From Ornithodoros turicata (lineage: Eukaryota > Arthropoda > Arachnida > Ixodida > Argasidae): 64,000 bases of DNA. Made by a program: the position numbers and the translations under genes. Shown here piece by piece: positions 10,517-20,922 of this stretch (positions within the stretch are counted from its first letter, which is position 1; every line of letters begins with the position of its first letter). The stretch is from the NCBI RefSeq assembly GCF_037126465.1, contig NC_088201.1, positions 229,955,879-230,019,878 on the forward strand. The letters run 5' to 3'. The notes under the pieces were generated by a model that did no database searches, was not told the DNA's origin, and was given only the letters and a program-made list of their open reading frames with translations.

Positions 10517-13257
10517 TTAGGAATGCAGGTTGCGAATAGTAGAAAGGATTCCTGGATCTTCGTTTATCTGACACTGGAATTTATGAATGAGATAAGACTC
10601 GCGCTGTTCCCTGAGCCGCTGGGAAAGAAAGCCTGACTGCAGGATGAAAATAGATATATTGGTGATTGAGTGTCCTGGTTTACTGAAATGGCGCGACACT
10701 GGCAGATTAGGTTTCTTCGCGACGTCAGATTTGTGGTTATTGAATCGCGTTCTAAATAAAGTAGCTGTCTGTGCGATATATTGAGCGTTGCATTCATTGC
10801 ATTGAAGAAGATAGACAACATTGGAAGAATTACAGTTAATGTCGCCAATAATGTTGACCCGATAATTAGAATTGGTACTATCTGCAGAGTTAGCGGCTTG
10901 CATTGATTTACAAATTTGGCATCTAGTTGCATTACAAGGGTGACAACCAATGTTATTTTCTGGAAGTTTGTTAATTTTGGCATTTACTAGTCTGTCTTGG
11001 ATGTTCCGCGCCCGGCGATAACTTACGCGCGGTGGCTGTGAGAATATTTCCTTCATGCGATCAGATTGTGAAAGAATTGTGTAGTGGCAGTTGAGTATCC
11101 GGCTAATGTTAGGAACGCTGCCATTGAATGTGACAGTGAGATTTACTGCAGAATTTCCATTGGCTCGAGGAGATCTTTGGAGCAATTGTTGGCGATCTGT
11201 GGATCTTGCCCTGGCTATAGCGTCTTTAAGAAGTGTGTTCGGGTATTCACGATCAATGAAGGTTTGTTCTGGTCGTTGGAGATGGTTGTCTAGTTCGGCA
11301 TCGTTAGTGCATATTCTGCGGTAGCGCAATGCCTGACTATAAGGTATGGGTAACTTAGTATGCCTTGGATGGCAACTGCGGAACGATAAGTACTGCTGAG
11401 CATTGTAGGCTTCTGGTATAAGTTGGTTGAGATGCCGCCGTTTTGTAACTTGACTTCCACATCCAAGAAGGTAACAGTGGAGGCGGAGTAGTGAGAGGTA
11501 AATTGAATGTTAGGGTGAATTTTGTTGAACCGGTTGATCAACGTGAGAAGGTCGCTTTCAGAATGAGGTCATATGATAAAAATATCATCTAAAAATCTCT
11601 TGTACACAAGTGGTTTCAACACGGAACATTCGAGAAATGTTTCCTCCAGGGATGCCATGAAGATATTTGCATAGTTGGGGGCCATTCTCGTGCCCATAGC
11701 TGTCCCGTTAACTTGAAGATAGTGCTTGTTATCAAATTCAAAGTTATTGGAGGTCAAAATAAGCGTTAGCAGTTCGGTGAGGACAGTAGGATCATACGGC
11801 TGGTCAGGTTGATTTTTGTATGCTGAAACGGCCGCTGCTATACCATCTGCGTGTGGAATATTAGTGTAAAGGGACGCGACGTCTAACGTTGCCAAGAGAC
11901 AGCTTGAGGGAACGGTTACTTGCGATACAGTTTGAAGGAAATGGTTGGTATCTTTGACGTAGGAAGGTAATTTAGGGAGGATAGATTTGAGAACGTGATC
12001 GACGAAGGACGATATATTTTCTGTAGCGGTACCGTTACTGGACACAATTGGTCTTCCGGGATTGCCTGGTTTATGTATCTTAGGGAGCATGTAAAATCGG
12101 CCTGGTTTAGGGTCTTTAGGAAGTAAGTATTCGTAGAGCGCATCGACAATTTTCTTAGTGGTCTTTAACCGTTCTAGTGTTTTACATATATCTGCGGCAA
12201 TTTCATTAGTGGGGTCGGATTCGAGAGGTTTGTAAAAGTCTGCACAATTAAGTTGACGGAGTCCTTCCGCCACATGAGCTTGCTTATCCATTACGACTAT
12301 GGCAGCTCCTTTATCAGCCTGTTTGATGATGATACCTTCGTTTCTTTCTAGCGCGGACAAACTTTGCTGTTCTGCTTTCGTAAGATTGTGCCGGAATTTC
12401 CGGTTGTTTGAGTTTGCATAAGTACTGAGAATATATTTCTGAACGGCTTTGATATACATATCAAGACTTTTATCTCGATTCGGGTTGGGAGTAAAATCAG
12501 ATTTTATACGGAAAGGATTTAGATTTGATTGCGGTTTGTCGTAGAAGTATTCCGTAAGGCGTAGTCGCCGCGCAAAGTTGTCAAGATCCAGATGTAGCTG
12601 ATATTCATCGATTTTACTGTTATTGGGACAAAACGATAATCCCTTCTCCAGTAGAGAGATTTCCGCGGGTGTAAGGTCACGAGAAGAAAGGTTCACTACG
12701 CTACATTTGGTTAGTGTGGGGATGTCGGGGGCAAACTGGCTGTTGCTGTCTAACGGGGTATCTGAACGTAGTTGTGAAGTATTGCTACGGGCTTCGGAAT
12801 TAGGGGGTGCCGAATCTGTGGAAGTATTATGAGTTGGAGGGCAATCGATTTTGTCTCTAAATAATTTCTTTTGCTTTCGGAGCTTCAGGTGGATGTTTTT
12901 CTTTTGGAGGAATTTGTCTAACTCTGATCTATGAGAATATGACAACGGGGTAGTGCTGTTAATGGCGTCGGCGTCTTCGGATAGAGACTGGATAGTATCT
13001 TGGCAGTGAGAAATTAGAACTTTAGTTAGGTCTAAAGATGCTTTGTTAAGAACGGACAGCCATTGCACATTGCGTTCATGGTTCAGGGGGAAGGTTGATG
13101 TTTTGTGGATTTGTAGCCCACGCGGAATCCTGTCGTTTTCAGGATAAGTAGCCTTATATATAAGTATTTCCTGTAAGCTCTTTGTCGTCTTCTGAGTTTT
13201 CCTGCCATTTCTATAAGGAAAAAAATAGCCAGAGCTCTTTGGCTGCACGTATAGCAT
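10517..13257 (-). pseudogene. Penelope-type RT plus GIY-YIG ORF, one stop and one frameshift
   Basis: Residues about 1-230 are a charged N-terminal region (KKNIHLKLRKQKKLFRDK). The RT follows: PKIHKPGNPGRPIVSSNG, then LDVASLYTNIPHADG (catalytic Asp), then NGTAMGTRMAPNYAN, then YKRFLDDIFII (the DD pair). Directly after FII a TGA stands at 11569-11571, where a TGG (Trp) followed by PHSESDLLTLI would be expected. Reading continues in frame to VTFLDVEV and NLYQKPT, then slips frame near 11375-11382. After that come HPRHTKLPIPYSQALRYRR, a CHPC / C-x2-C cluster (CQICKS), and GIY-YIG: VVYLLQCNECNAQYIAQT, RTRFNNHKSD, HF. The usual Gly of YIGQT is Ala. The total of about 910 codons is normal for the family. 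Confidence 0.9.
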
Positions 13258-13699
13258 ATTCAGGAATATAGCATGTATAGCATATTCAGCAATATTCAGG
13301 AAGAGGAACGTAAAAGGAAGATATTCACACTAATACATACAGTACAGACTTAGAGATACACTGTAAGAAAATATTCCGTTTCAAAACGGGAACGAATGCT
13401 GCTATCCGTTGATGCCAGCCAAGTGCCCGTAGTCTTCCGTTACGGCTCTGATGGTAGACGGCGAATGTACAGGAATGCACCCGTAACTGAGAAAAACGGT
13501 GTTGAGTCTGTTGGGAACTGCCAACGGCTACAACTCAGTAAATAGTACATCATCACCGAAGTGCCGTTTGGACAAGGTACTGCTATATATCAGTAAGTAT
13601 AGGAAACTGTACTCGTGATGTGCCTCTTCATTACGGCAGCAATTCACTAATTATAATGACGGGGCGCTGTCCAGTAATGAAACGATGATTCCGCTTTAA

Positions 13700-14700
13700 A
13701 ACAGGGATAAATGCTGTCGGCCATGATGCTAGCTGGTTTCCTGTTGTTTTTCTTTACAGTCCTTATGATCAATGCGAGATGTCCAGAGATTTTGCTTCAT
13801 TGTTAATTATTCCATTCTCATGTTTTGTGTGTCCAGAGAGGATAGCTTTTCAATAATAACCCTTTATTTTGGAAATTACTGGAAAGACTACAAATAACTT
13901 GTGCATGACTTTGGTAGCGGAACATTTGACCGCTATGTATCACATGAGCTGAAAAGAAAGGAAAGTATTACTGAGCCTCCTTAGTCATAATACTTCCACA
14001 ACAAATTAAATTATTTGATGAATAAAGGTATGTAATATGCTCGTAGGAAGCATTTACAACTTACATGTTCCCACTTCTTGCTATATTCATCTGCTGCCCT
14101 CACTGCCTCACGCATTTATGTATGTAGCCCTCTTGATTTGTTTATGCCTGCTGGCTCGCTTCATTCTCAATGATACAAACCAGGTGCCTAAAATCACAAC
14201 CAATTAATAGAATTTCCTTATGAGTATTCAAAATAATTGCATGAAATATTCTTAGTTTCACATGGTGTAATGATCAGAACAAACACTCCATTTCTCAACC
14301 AACTATTCCAAATAAGTTTATGAAGAACACTACACGTCCATCACTGCAAGTGGCACAACAAATTTCTGAGCACATAGATAGGATTTTTTTTTTCATCTGT
14401 GAAACATGCTTATCAGTATAGTTCAGCATGGCAGAGACATCACCATATGTGAAGCATATGAATGTCTCTGAAAGGTTAGCAGTTGATATGGCCTCTGCTA
14501 TACGTATGTGTTACATCGCCTGCTGTATTTACTGCAGTATGTATCGTACCAGCCGAGTAAATATGTAGTATAATATAAGGAGGGTTCTTGCGAGACAGGC
14601 CCGCAGATAATCTAAGCTAGAGCAATATCTAAACTTCCAAACCAGTTTTTTGTTACTCTACTACATGGCGTGAGTTTCAAAATGCTATATTTTACCTGTA
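13700..14700. other. No recognisable gene
   Basis: AT-rich sequence inside the candidate 4-kb element, downstream of its last visible exon. It contains neither a long open frame nor a known motif. Confidence 0.4.
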
Positions 14701-14811
14701 TGTGATATGCTCTCCTACAACATTTCAATGCATGTCACAACATTTTTTTTATATCTGCTGTACTCTATCCAGGTAAGCCATGCAAACAGCAAATATACCT
14801 GTGAATAAATA

Positions 14812-15017
14812 TCAGGAGTGCCTCCCACCTTCAATGGATATGCAGGGCCATGACGCTGCCATGTGTGCCACTTCCTGTCGTTGAGAGGGAAGCAGAACAT
14901 TGTCTGCTTCCAATGCATCAAGTACTGTCTTGCTGGGGCTCTCCCAAGGGTAATAAATTCGTGAGAGCAGAGGCATTTGTGGGATTGGTGAAGGTGCACT
15001 CACACATGTTGACTGAT
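14812..15017 (-). CDS. Last visible exon of the same unidentified gene
   Basis: The acceptor TTTCCTGTTTAG precedes 15017; the exon enters in phase 1, matching the preceding exon. It encodes DQSTCVSAPSPIPQMPLLSR, then YYPWESPSKTVLDALEAD, NVLLPSQRQEVAHMAASW and PCISIEG. It ends at a TGA (14814-14812), or it may splice earlier at a GTGGGA donor directly after ISIE. The 5' part of the gene seems to start near 17.0-17.2 kb with a non-coding exon ending at a GTGAGT donor at about 16890. Confidence 0.45.
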
Positions 15018-15101
15018 CTAAACAGGAAAGCAAAACAAAAAATGGCACTTAAAGCCCTAAGCAAGAGGGCAAAGTGGCATCTGGAGATGTATGCACTATA
15101 C

Positions 15102-15201
15102 CTTGTTTCCATAGTCCATTTTTAACAATGAAAATGTCATCGAGGCATTTCTCAGCACCAGCAACCATACAGCGAAGTGATAACTCATCCACTAAATACA
15201 C
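15102..15201 (-). CDS. Exon of the same unidentified gene
   Basis: Acceptor TTTGTTTCTAG, donor GTATAG. The exon enters in phase 0 and leaves in phase 1. It encodes VYLVDELSLRCMVAGAEKC followed by LDDIFIVKNGLWKQ. Phase and strand agree with the exons on both sides. Confidence 0.5.
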
Positions 15202-15297
15202 CTAGAAACAAATAACTGGTGTTACAAAGATTTTTAGAACAACAATGCAATTGAAGCTCATACGAGCATTATAAACGTTATAACAAAAGTGGCGTAC

Positions 15298-15417
15298 CTG
15301 TATGTCGCCTTCCTGACAAATTCGATGACCCACAGCAACTCTGATTAGCTCCTCAAGACATGTTACTGACACCAACTTTTTCGTTTTGTGATCTCTACTC
15401 CTGATCTTCAGAAACGC
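15298..15417 (-). CDS. Exon of unidentified gene (CIDE-N/ubiquitin-like fold possible)
   Basis: A 120-bp exon with acceptor TTTTTACTAG and donor GTACGC, phase 0 in and 0 out. It encodes AFLKIRSRDHKTKKLVSV then TCLEELIRVAVGHRICQEGD and IQ. The next exon continues VYLVDELSLRCMVAGAEKCL. The pattern of a beta hairpin, a helix, then (VYLVDE) and a residue-pair-rich turn recalls CIDE-N or other ubiquitin-like folds, but this is a shape argument and not a motif match. Confidence 0.5.
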
Positions 15418-15750
15418 CTAGTAAAAAAAAAGAAAGAGAAAAAGCAGCAGCATTGAGCAAGCTTTGAAAACCACACACATATGTAGCAATCACTGTAGCA
15501 CGCATAGGGAAATATATGTACCTCTCATATGGAACTTTCTGTGTCAGAAAACTAGAAGTTAGTAAGCGAAACCAGAAGTATTGTATATATTTGGCAAAAA
15601 TTTGGTTAAACAGACAATATATACCTCCATAATCATGGTTGAGCAGTGATATTTTGGGGGAGACAACAATAGAGTTTATTACTTCATAAGCTGAATATGG
15701 GTGACTGTCCATTAATTCTGAGGGTCGCACACAACAATATTCACTTGTAC

Positions 15751-16050
15751 CTGAGATTCAAGATGGTATAGCATGAGGTCTAGTAGGAAGGTTGATGGCG
15801 TTATGCGAAAAAGAAAAATTGGCATCACCTCCGGGCCAGTTTCCACAAAGATGTGTACCAGTTTCCCATAGCACAGGTTGTACTCGTCTCTGGAGACCAC
15901 AAGATAGTGTCCTGTTGTATGTTGAGTCCCATGAATAGTGACTGTCGAAGCACACAAGAAGGGACTGTCAACTCACAGTGCACGATGCATCTGTAATGAG
16001 GTGATGTTTTCAGCGTGCAATATGTGCTTCCTCACTGTCCACACTGCTGG
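15751..16050 (-). pseudogene. Exon of unidentified gene, with in-frame TGA
   Basis: The boundaries are an acceptor (TTCTTGCAG) before 16050 and a donor (GTACAA) after 15751; the length of 300 bp is a whole number of codons. Reading from phase 0: PAVWTVRKHILHAENITS, LQMHRAL, a TGA at 15975-15973, then VDSPFLCASTVTIHGTQ, HYLVVSRDEYNLCYGKLVHI and, at the end, LLDLMLYHLESQ. The same frame is coding-like on both sides of the TGA, so the stop looks like a mutation inside one exon. It precedes and is in phase with the exon at 15298-15417. A candidate upstream exon (16253 to about 16160, KFSSRRALFDHLLSHEDF) looks like a C2H2-like segment, but its phase does not join cleanly. I do not recognise the family. 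Confidence 0.5.
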
Positions 16051-17675
16051 CTGCAAGAAGTCAGAGAGTAAAACTTTTGAGACGATACTTTTTGTGTTGA
16101 ATGTGTTGGCATTTCGTCAGGATGACACCTGGAGGAATTGGTTCTATAGTTCTTAGAAGCAGCATTACGTCCCTCTATGGTGCAAGGAACACCACTTGCA
16201 AAATCTTCATGTGATAGCAGATGGTCGAAAAGAGCTCGACGAGATGAAAATTTCTGCAGGAACAAAGTGCACCCGTATATCACCTACCAAGAGAGTGCAA
16301 AAAAGGGATCCATTTATGCACAGCCTTCAGCTGTGCGAGCAGGAAACTGTTACTGGTGAAAATTTTGACGCCGCTTTGACTAGTAAAGGTACATTTGTCT
16401 GGAAAGACTGTGAAATGTGACTTCTTTGATGACTTGTAAACTGTAGAGGATTGCAATTTTGCAGACAGGAGGCCTTCCTATAGTGCAAATGCAACAGATT
16501 TCAATGGAAAGTATAACAGGCCATATCGGAATGATATCCACTTTGGAGATTGGGACACCTTCAGGTGAACCTTCCACAACACAGGAATTCTGTTTACTCC
16601 AGCTCCAAGGGGGAAAATAGAGTCACAACATTTATCAATTTTTAGTGCGAGATCACAGCAAAACACAAATTATTTCAGTAGCCTCCCCCTGAATAACTGA
16701 AGGTTAGGCAACTCTTTACGTTTCTACTCATGATCCACACACAGTGACACACACAGACACTGCTCTCCTGCTGTTGCACACCGTTGCTGAAACGCGTCTG
16801 CAACGAAACAATTTTTTCAACCATGCATACAAGTGGTGCTTATTTGACTTGGTATAGTAGTGGAACAACGAAACAGAGTTTCAACTCACCTTTGCTTTGC
16901 GGGGGTACAGTCAGCCAAAGACCAAACACTAGATGCACTTCTAAACACTTAAAACTTCACGGAGCGTCTCATGCGTCTACGAGGAAAGAATTTCGCGGGC
17001 TTCCAGTTAGCGGCTCAGGTGACAATGCTGTATTGCTCCGCGCTGCGCACTCGCTGACGGCGAGACGCCGGCGTCCTTTAGCCTGCCACATTCATCCGAG
17101 CAAAAAGTTACGCCCGAATATCGCGATATCAGTGTTGGATCGTTTAAAAACTGTAAATATGTGCATCGCTGAAGACATGTATCGTCTTCCATATTTCTGC
17201 TAGTATAATCGTGACGTGGTCTGAACAAAATATTTCATTTTCAGCGATATTGCTCTACTCATTCCTGGAAAAGACGACGGGATAGCAACGGTTCATGTGC
17301 CGCTACGGAATTGGAGCAGCAATGAAAAAGAGAAGCTCTGGTTCCGTGGGCGCTTTTCCGTAAATTTACGGTCTTTTTTAACAGTGTATACAGTACATAG
17401 CACTAAAAGGGGAAAAAAGTACACTTCACGTGCTGCTGAGTGAACGGAAGAGGAGAGTTTTAAAAACGTTTGAATGGGAGTTAAAGATATCAACAGAGGG
17501 GTGAATTGCGTTTGTCATTTGTTGAATGCGTATGATCGGATATGCAAGCATGTGGTGGGATAAGTACAATATATTCGTGTGTCGGGTTACATTGGTAGGT
17601 ACGGCGATATGAAGCTGATGTAATAAAGATGGTGTATCGAGAAAACTATCTAAGATCTTTTAACAGAGCATAATA

Positions 17676-18254
17676 TCATAAAAAACGGCGTCGCGTTGAG
17701 AGTGGTTGAAGGCTAAGAAATGACATTATCTCTCTATAGACATACATTCTAAAGTGAGGGCTTTTTCTTACAAATACGCTATGTACAATGTGTAGAAATT
17801 TCTTTTGGACAGATTCAATCCGTGACGAGTCAGTGCAGGAAAGAGAGTTCCACACTGGAGACGCGTATTCCAGTCGCGGTAAAATTAAGGAACGATACAG
17901 GTGAAGTAATACAGAGTGTGTGGAAAAGATTTTGCATGTATATGTGACCAAGCCAAGAATTTTGAGAGCTGAAGAGCGTACGTAAGAGACGTGATCATGA
18001 AAACGCAACTGGGAGTCGAAAACGACCCCCAAATCCTTTAGTACATCGACACGCGTGATGGCATCGGAACACATGTATGTATTGCATATTATGTTAGTTT
18101 TTCTTGAGTAAGTCACATGTTCCGTCTTCAATGGATTAATAGTCATCCCATTTTTAGAGCACCATTCAAACACAGAAGTAAACCCAGGCGAAAATTTGAG
18201 CTGGGAAGCCAACTGGTACCAGTTCGTTCCCAGTTCGCACCAACTGGTGGTCAA
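17676..18254 (-). pseudogene. CR1/Jockey-like LINE copy 2, RT C-terminal half
   Basis: Open on the minus strand, with the LINE part starting at 18182. It reads TSVFEWCSKNGMTINPLKTE, then DVLKDLGVVFDSQLRFHDHV (the LGVxxD box), then LILPRLEYASPVWNS and RIESVQKKFLHIVH. These follow the YADD motif in CR1/Jockey RTs. The N-terminal half continues on the far side of a 2,146-bp insertion, at 20330-20825. Removing the insertion joins the two parts in frame. Residues 5' of 18182 in this open frame belong to the inserted element and not to the RT. Confidence 0.85.
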
Positions 18255-18570
18255 CTGGAACCAACTGGTACCAAACTGGTGGCAACTGGAAAGTAAACTG
18301 GTACCAGTTCAAGCTGGGCTGGTGGCAACTGGGCACTTTGTGGTACCAGTTCAAGCTGGACTGGTTGCAACTGGGAAGTGAACAGGTACCAGTTCAAGCT
18401 GGGCTGGCGGTAACTGGAAAGTGAACTGGTACCAGTTCAAGCTGGGCTGGTGGCAAGTGGGCAATGTGTGCAACCAGTTCAAGCTGGGATCGTGGCAACT
18501 GGAAAGTGGACTGGTACCAGTTCAAGCTGGACTGGCAGCATCTGGAAGTGAGGTCGTGAGGTGGTGCCAG
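18206..18570 (+). repeat. Left subterminal array, about 42-bp units
   Basis: At least six units containing GGTACCAGTTCAAGCTGG start near 18303, 18343, 18386, 18429, 18471 and 18513. Spacing is 41-43 bp. Each unit also has a GGTGGCAACTGG(A/G)AAGTG segment. The array lies just inside the left end of the 2,146-bp element. Confidence 0.9.
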
Positions 18571-19858
18571 TTCGAACTGGACCCGTTTACATATTTGGGA
18601 GGAAGTTTCGGTTTCAGTGCCAGGACAGGTTAATATAAAGATTGCAAGACGAAGTTATAAAAACGATCAGAAAGTAACTTTATTAATAGAAATAATCATA
18701 TTTCAATTTTTGGTAAAGTTCCTGTTAACGAAAGTTATTTTGGAACTCTTATATTTGTATTTTGTGCGTTCCTGCTCCCGCGATGAATGATGCGTTTAAT
18801 GTGCAACGGTCGCTTGCTTAGCAGCGTGCTTGTACAGCGATTTTTGCCCGTTATGTTCTTAGCGTGATGTGTGACATAGGCGTTGGTTTTATAATCTAAA
18901 GGATTTGTCTTCAAGTTACGACAGTGCGACAGTACAATGAGCGCCAGCGGCCGGCGGGTGGGTGTTATAGGATTGCAGCTTGACTACAACTGTGGAGACC
19001 GCTTTATATCGTGAGTACTATATATATGTACTTAAGTGCTTTTCCGTTGTACACCATTTAGAAATATTACTTCCATTAGAACCTCTTCTCTTTGTTCCGC
19101 GTCACATTCGTGGCACCTGCAAATGCATGGCGTTTTACGAGTAACATCCGGTTTATGTTAACGCTACCAGCAACTTTTTTCATTCATGTTTTTGTTTTTG
19201 TTTTTGCTTTTTTTTTCGTTCATTCTCGTGTTTTAGATCCTTCACACCACGGATGTTGTCGAACTAGCGTAGTGCGCCAGAGTAGTACTCATTGCCCCCG
19301 AAAGCTGGCGAATCTCTTAGTTGAAAGGTCCAACTACTGCACAACGAAAATGTTGAGAGATTCGCGTACTTTCCGGGGCCACGACCGCTCAGATTGAGTG
19401 ACTGTCCAGGCACACACTACAATTACATGTTGTAATTGAATGCATATTCACTTGCGCCCTTTCAACTTTCCAGAAACCTTAAGCTGCTGGGGCTCAAAGG
19501 AAAATATCGATCCATTATGTGCTATTAAGAACATCTCAAATACTTTGTTGAATGATTCAAGATGTCCACAAGGCAGTCAAGCAAGGGACCAATCAACCAT
19601 GAAGTATTATCTATTCCATGTAACTCTGTAGTTCATCTACTGCTATAATTTAATTACATTATAGTTATGCTACATGTACATTGAAATATGTGTAATGTTT
19701 GACTACAAATAAAATACAATTTTGCATTGCAGTTCTTTGGATCTGCCGTTGCTGGGAGCCGCAATCCTACAAAGGGGCACCGGTTACATACAAGCTAACC
19801 TCTGTCCGAACAGGCCACTCTAAGTGAAGGCACTTCAACCGGTCCCAGCTCAACAATG

Positions 19859-20195
19859 AGGTTTGCAACCAGTTCCAGTCGAGACTGCGACTGGTTAGAA
19901 ACCAGTTGGGCCAACTGGTACCAGTTGAGACTGGGACCGGCCAGAAACCAGTTGGGCCAACTGGTACCAGTTGATTGAACTGGTCCCTGTTCGATAACAC
20001 AGCTCACCCAGTCCCAGTTGAACTGGTCCAGTTGCAACTGGGACTGGGCGAACTGTGTTATCGAACAGGGACCAGTTCGATCAACTGGTACCAGTTGGCC
20101 CAACTGGTTTCTGGCCGGTCCCAGTCTCAACTGGTACCAGTTGGCACAACTGGTTTCTAACCGGTCCCAGTCTCAACTGGGACCGGTTGCAACTG
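19859..20195. repeat. Right subterminal palindrome, arms about 160 bp
   Basis: The segment 19859-20020 matches the reverse complement of 20035-20195, with a 14-bp centre. Landmarks in both arms are CCAGTTGGGCCAACTGG, GGTCCCTGTTCGATAACAC and its complement, and CCGGCCAGAAACC. Mirror-image open frames on both strands come from this symmetry. A further partial copy of the arm follows at 20196-20310. Confidence 0.9.
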
Positions 20196-20330
20196 GGACT
20201 GGGTGAACTGTGTTATCGAACGGGGACCAGTTGTCCCAACTGGTACCAGTTGATCTGGGACCGGCTGAACTGGTCCCTGTTCGATAACACAGTTCAACTG
20301 GTACCAGTTCAAAAAATTTTCGCCTGGGAA

Positions 20331-20825
20331 GTCAGTTTGTAGCTTATGAACGTCATTTGGGTCGTGGATAACGTTAAATATCTTCAAGTCATCGGCTTAC
20401 TGAAGAACATGAGAATGACGAATATGCCCAGGTAAGTCATTAATAAAGACAGTGAAAAGGATCGGCCCCAAAATTGAGCCTTGGGGAACACCTGAAGGGG
20501 GAAAGTAAGGAGAAGAAAAGGCACCGTGCACCTTTACGACACAGCATCTGTTACTCAGAAACGAAAGGAAGAAAGTAATGAGGGCGTTTCCGAGACCAGT
20601 CATGTGAAGTTTGTGAAGTAAAATAGTATGGTCCATCATGTCAAATGCTTTTGAAATGTCGAAACAAATTGAATCTACTTGTCCTCGTGCTGAGACACAA
20701 GGAGCTACAACGGACATAAACGATACAAGATTGGTGACAGTGGATCTGCCTGGCATAAAACCATGTTGTTGCTCACATATCTGCGACTTGAGAAAAGAAA
20801 ACGTGCGATCATAGAACAACAACAA
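20331..20825 (-). pseudogene. CR1/Jockey-like LINE copy 2, RT N-terminal half
   Basis: Minus strand: CEQQHGFMPGRSTVTNLVSF, then DSICFDISKAFDMMDHTIL (first catalytic Asp region), then GVPQGSILGPILFTVFINDL, then VLQ, a TAA at 20399-20397, and ADDLKIFNVIHDP. The stop sits exactly at the Tyr of the YADD active site. The frame then runs HKLQTD and is cut by the inserted element. Its 5' side abuts the 3' tail of the RNase H-bearing LINE at about 20817-20826, so that LINE inserted into or beside this one. Confidence 0.88.
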
Positions 20826-20922
20826 CTTTATTTTTGACCTTGGAGAGTGGGGAGTTTCATCGCCACAGGCGATACTCTACCCCGTTGCGGTGGGGATGTG
20901 GGGAATAAAATAACGGGCCCCT

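Larger units (their letters stand above)
10210..13257 (-). mobile_element. Penelope-like retroelement, nearly complete
   Basis: The coding region reads on the minus strand from 13257 to 10517, followed by about 300 bp of 3' sequence. It carries a Penelope-type RT and a C-terminal GIY-YIG nuclease domain. A perfect 28-bp inverted repeat brackets it: 13167-13194, inside the N-terminal coding region, is the reverse complement of 10212-10239. The 3' region holds a stem-loop with the GAAACGTCG motif seen in Penelope hammerhead-ribozyme regions. One nonsense codon and one frameshift make this copy inactive as written, but decay is light, so insertion is probably recent. Penelope elements with GIY-YIG are described in arthropods; this is a typical architecture. 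Confidence 0.9.
13359..17386 (-). mobile_element. Candidate 4-kb TA-flanked DNA transposon with multi-exon gene
   Basis: The left end is TA|CACTGTAAGAAAATATTCCG and the right end, reverse complemented, is TA|CACTGTTAAAAAAGACCGT. The termini are similar (CACTGTwArAAAA...CCGT), inverted and TA-flanked, as in DNA transposons with a TA duplication. Between them a minus-strand exon series is visible (see the separate entries). No transposase catalytic motif was recognised, so the pairing of these two ends as one element is inference; they could belong to two separate MITEs flanking a host gene. Confidence 0.4.
18183..20328. mobile_element. 2,146-bp inverted-repeat element with dense subterminal repeats
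   Basis: The ends are a 15-bp perfect inverted repeat, CCCAGGCGAAAATTT, with a 2-bp AA duplication (18181-18182 and 20329-20330). It splits an RT reading frame between the Asp (20333-20331) and Phe (18182-18180) codons. The LINE copy at 9.4-9.5 kb keeps an uninterrupted site of the same length. The left subterminal region (18206-18560) is a tandem array of about 42 bp; the right one (19859-20310) is a 160-bp-arm palindrome plus partial copies, all built on CTGGTACCAG and CCAACTGG words. The middle (about 18600-19740) shows no transposase motif. It holds a small splice-like frame starting MSASGRRVGVIGLQLDYNCG at about 18937, followed by a GTGAGT donor. It is most probably a non-autonomous DNA transposon; subterminal repeats recall CACTA-type elements, but the termini are not CACTA. 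Confidence 0.88.

Noticed and set aside
10564..10983. Second minus-strand open frame within the Penelope element
   Set aside because: It is the shadow of the GIY-YIG frame; it carries no motif of its own.
18206..18570. Possible CRISPR array
   Set aside because: Units are adjacent without unique spacers, lie within a eukaryotic transposon, and no cas-like gene exists here.
18196..18633. Open frames coding for repeated WYQ/NWYQL-type peptides
   Set aside because: They are translations of the subterminal CTGGTACCAG array of the 2.1-kb element, occur in several frames and both strands, and have no protein character.
19767..20342. Similar long open frames on both strands
   Set aside because: Mirror images produced by the palindrome; not genes.
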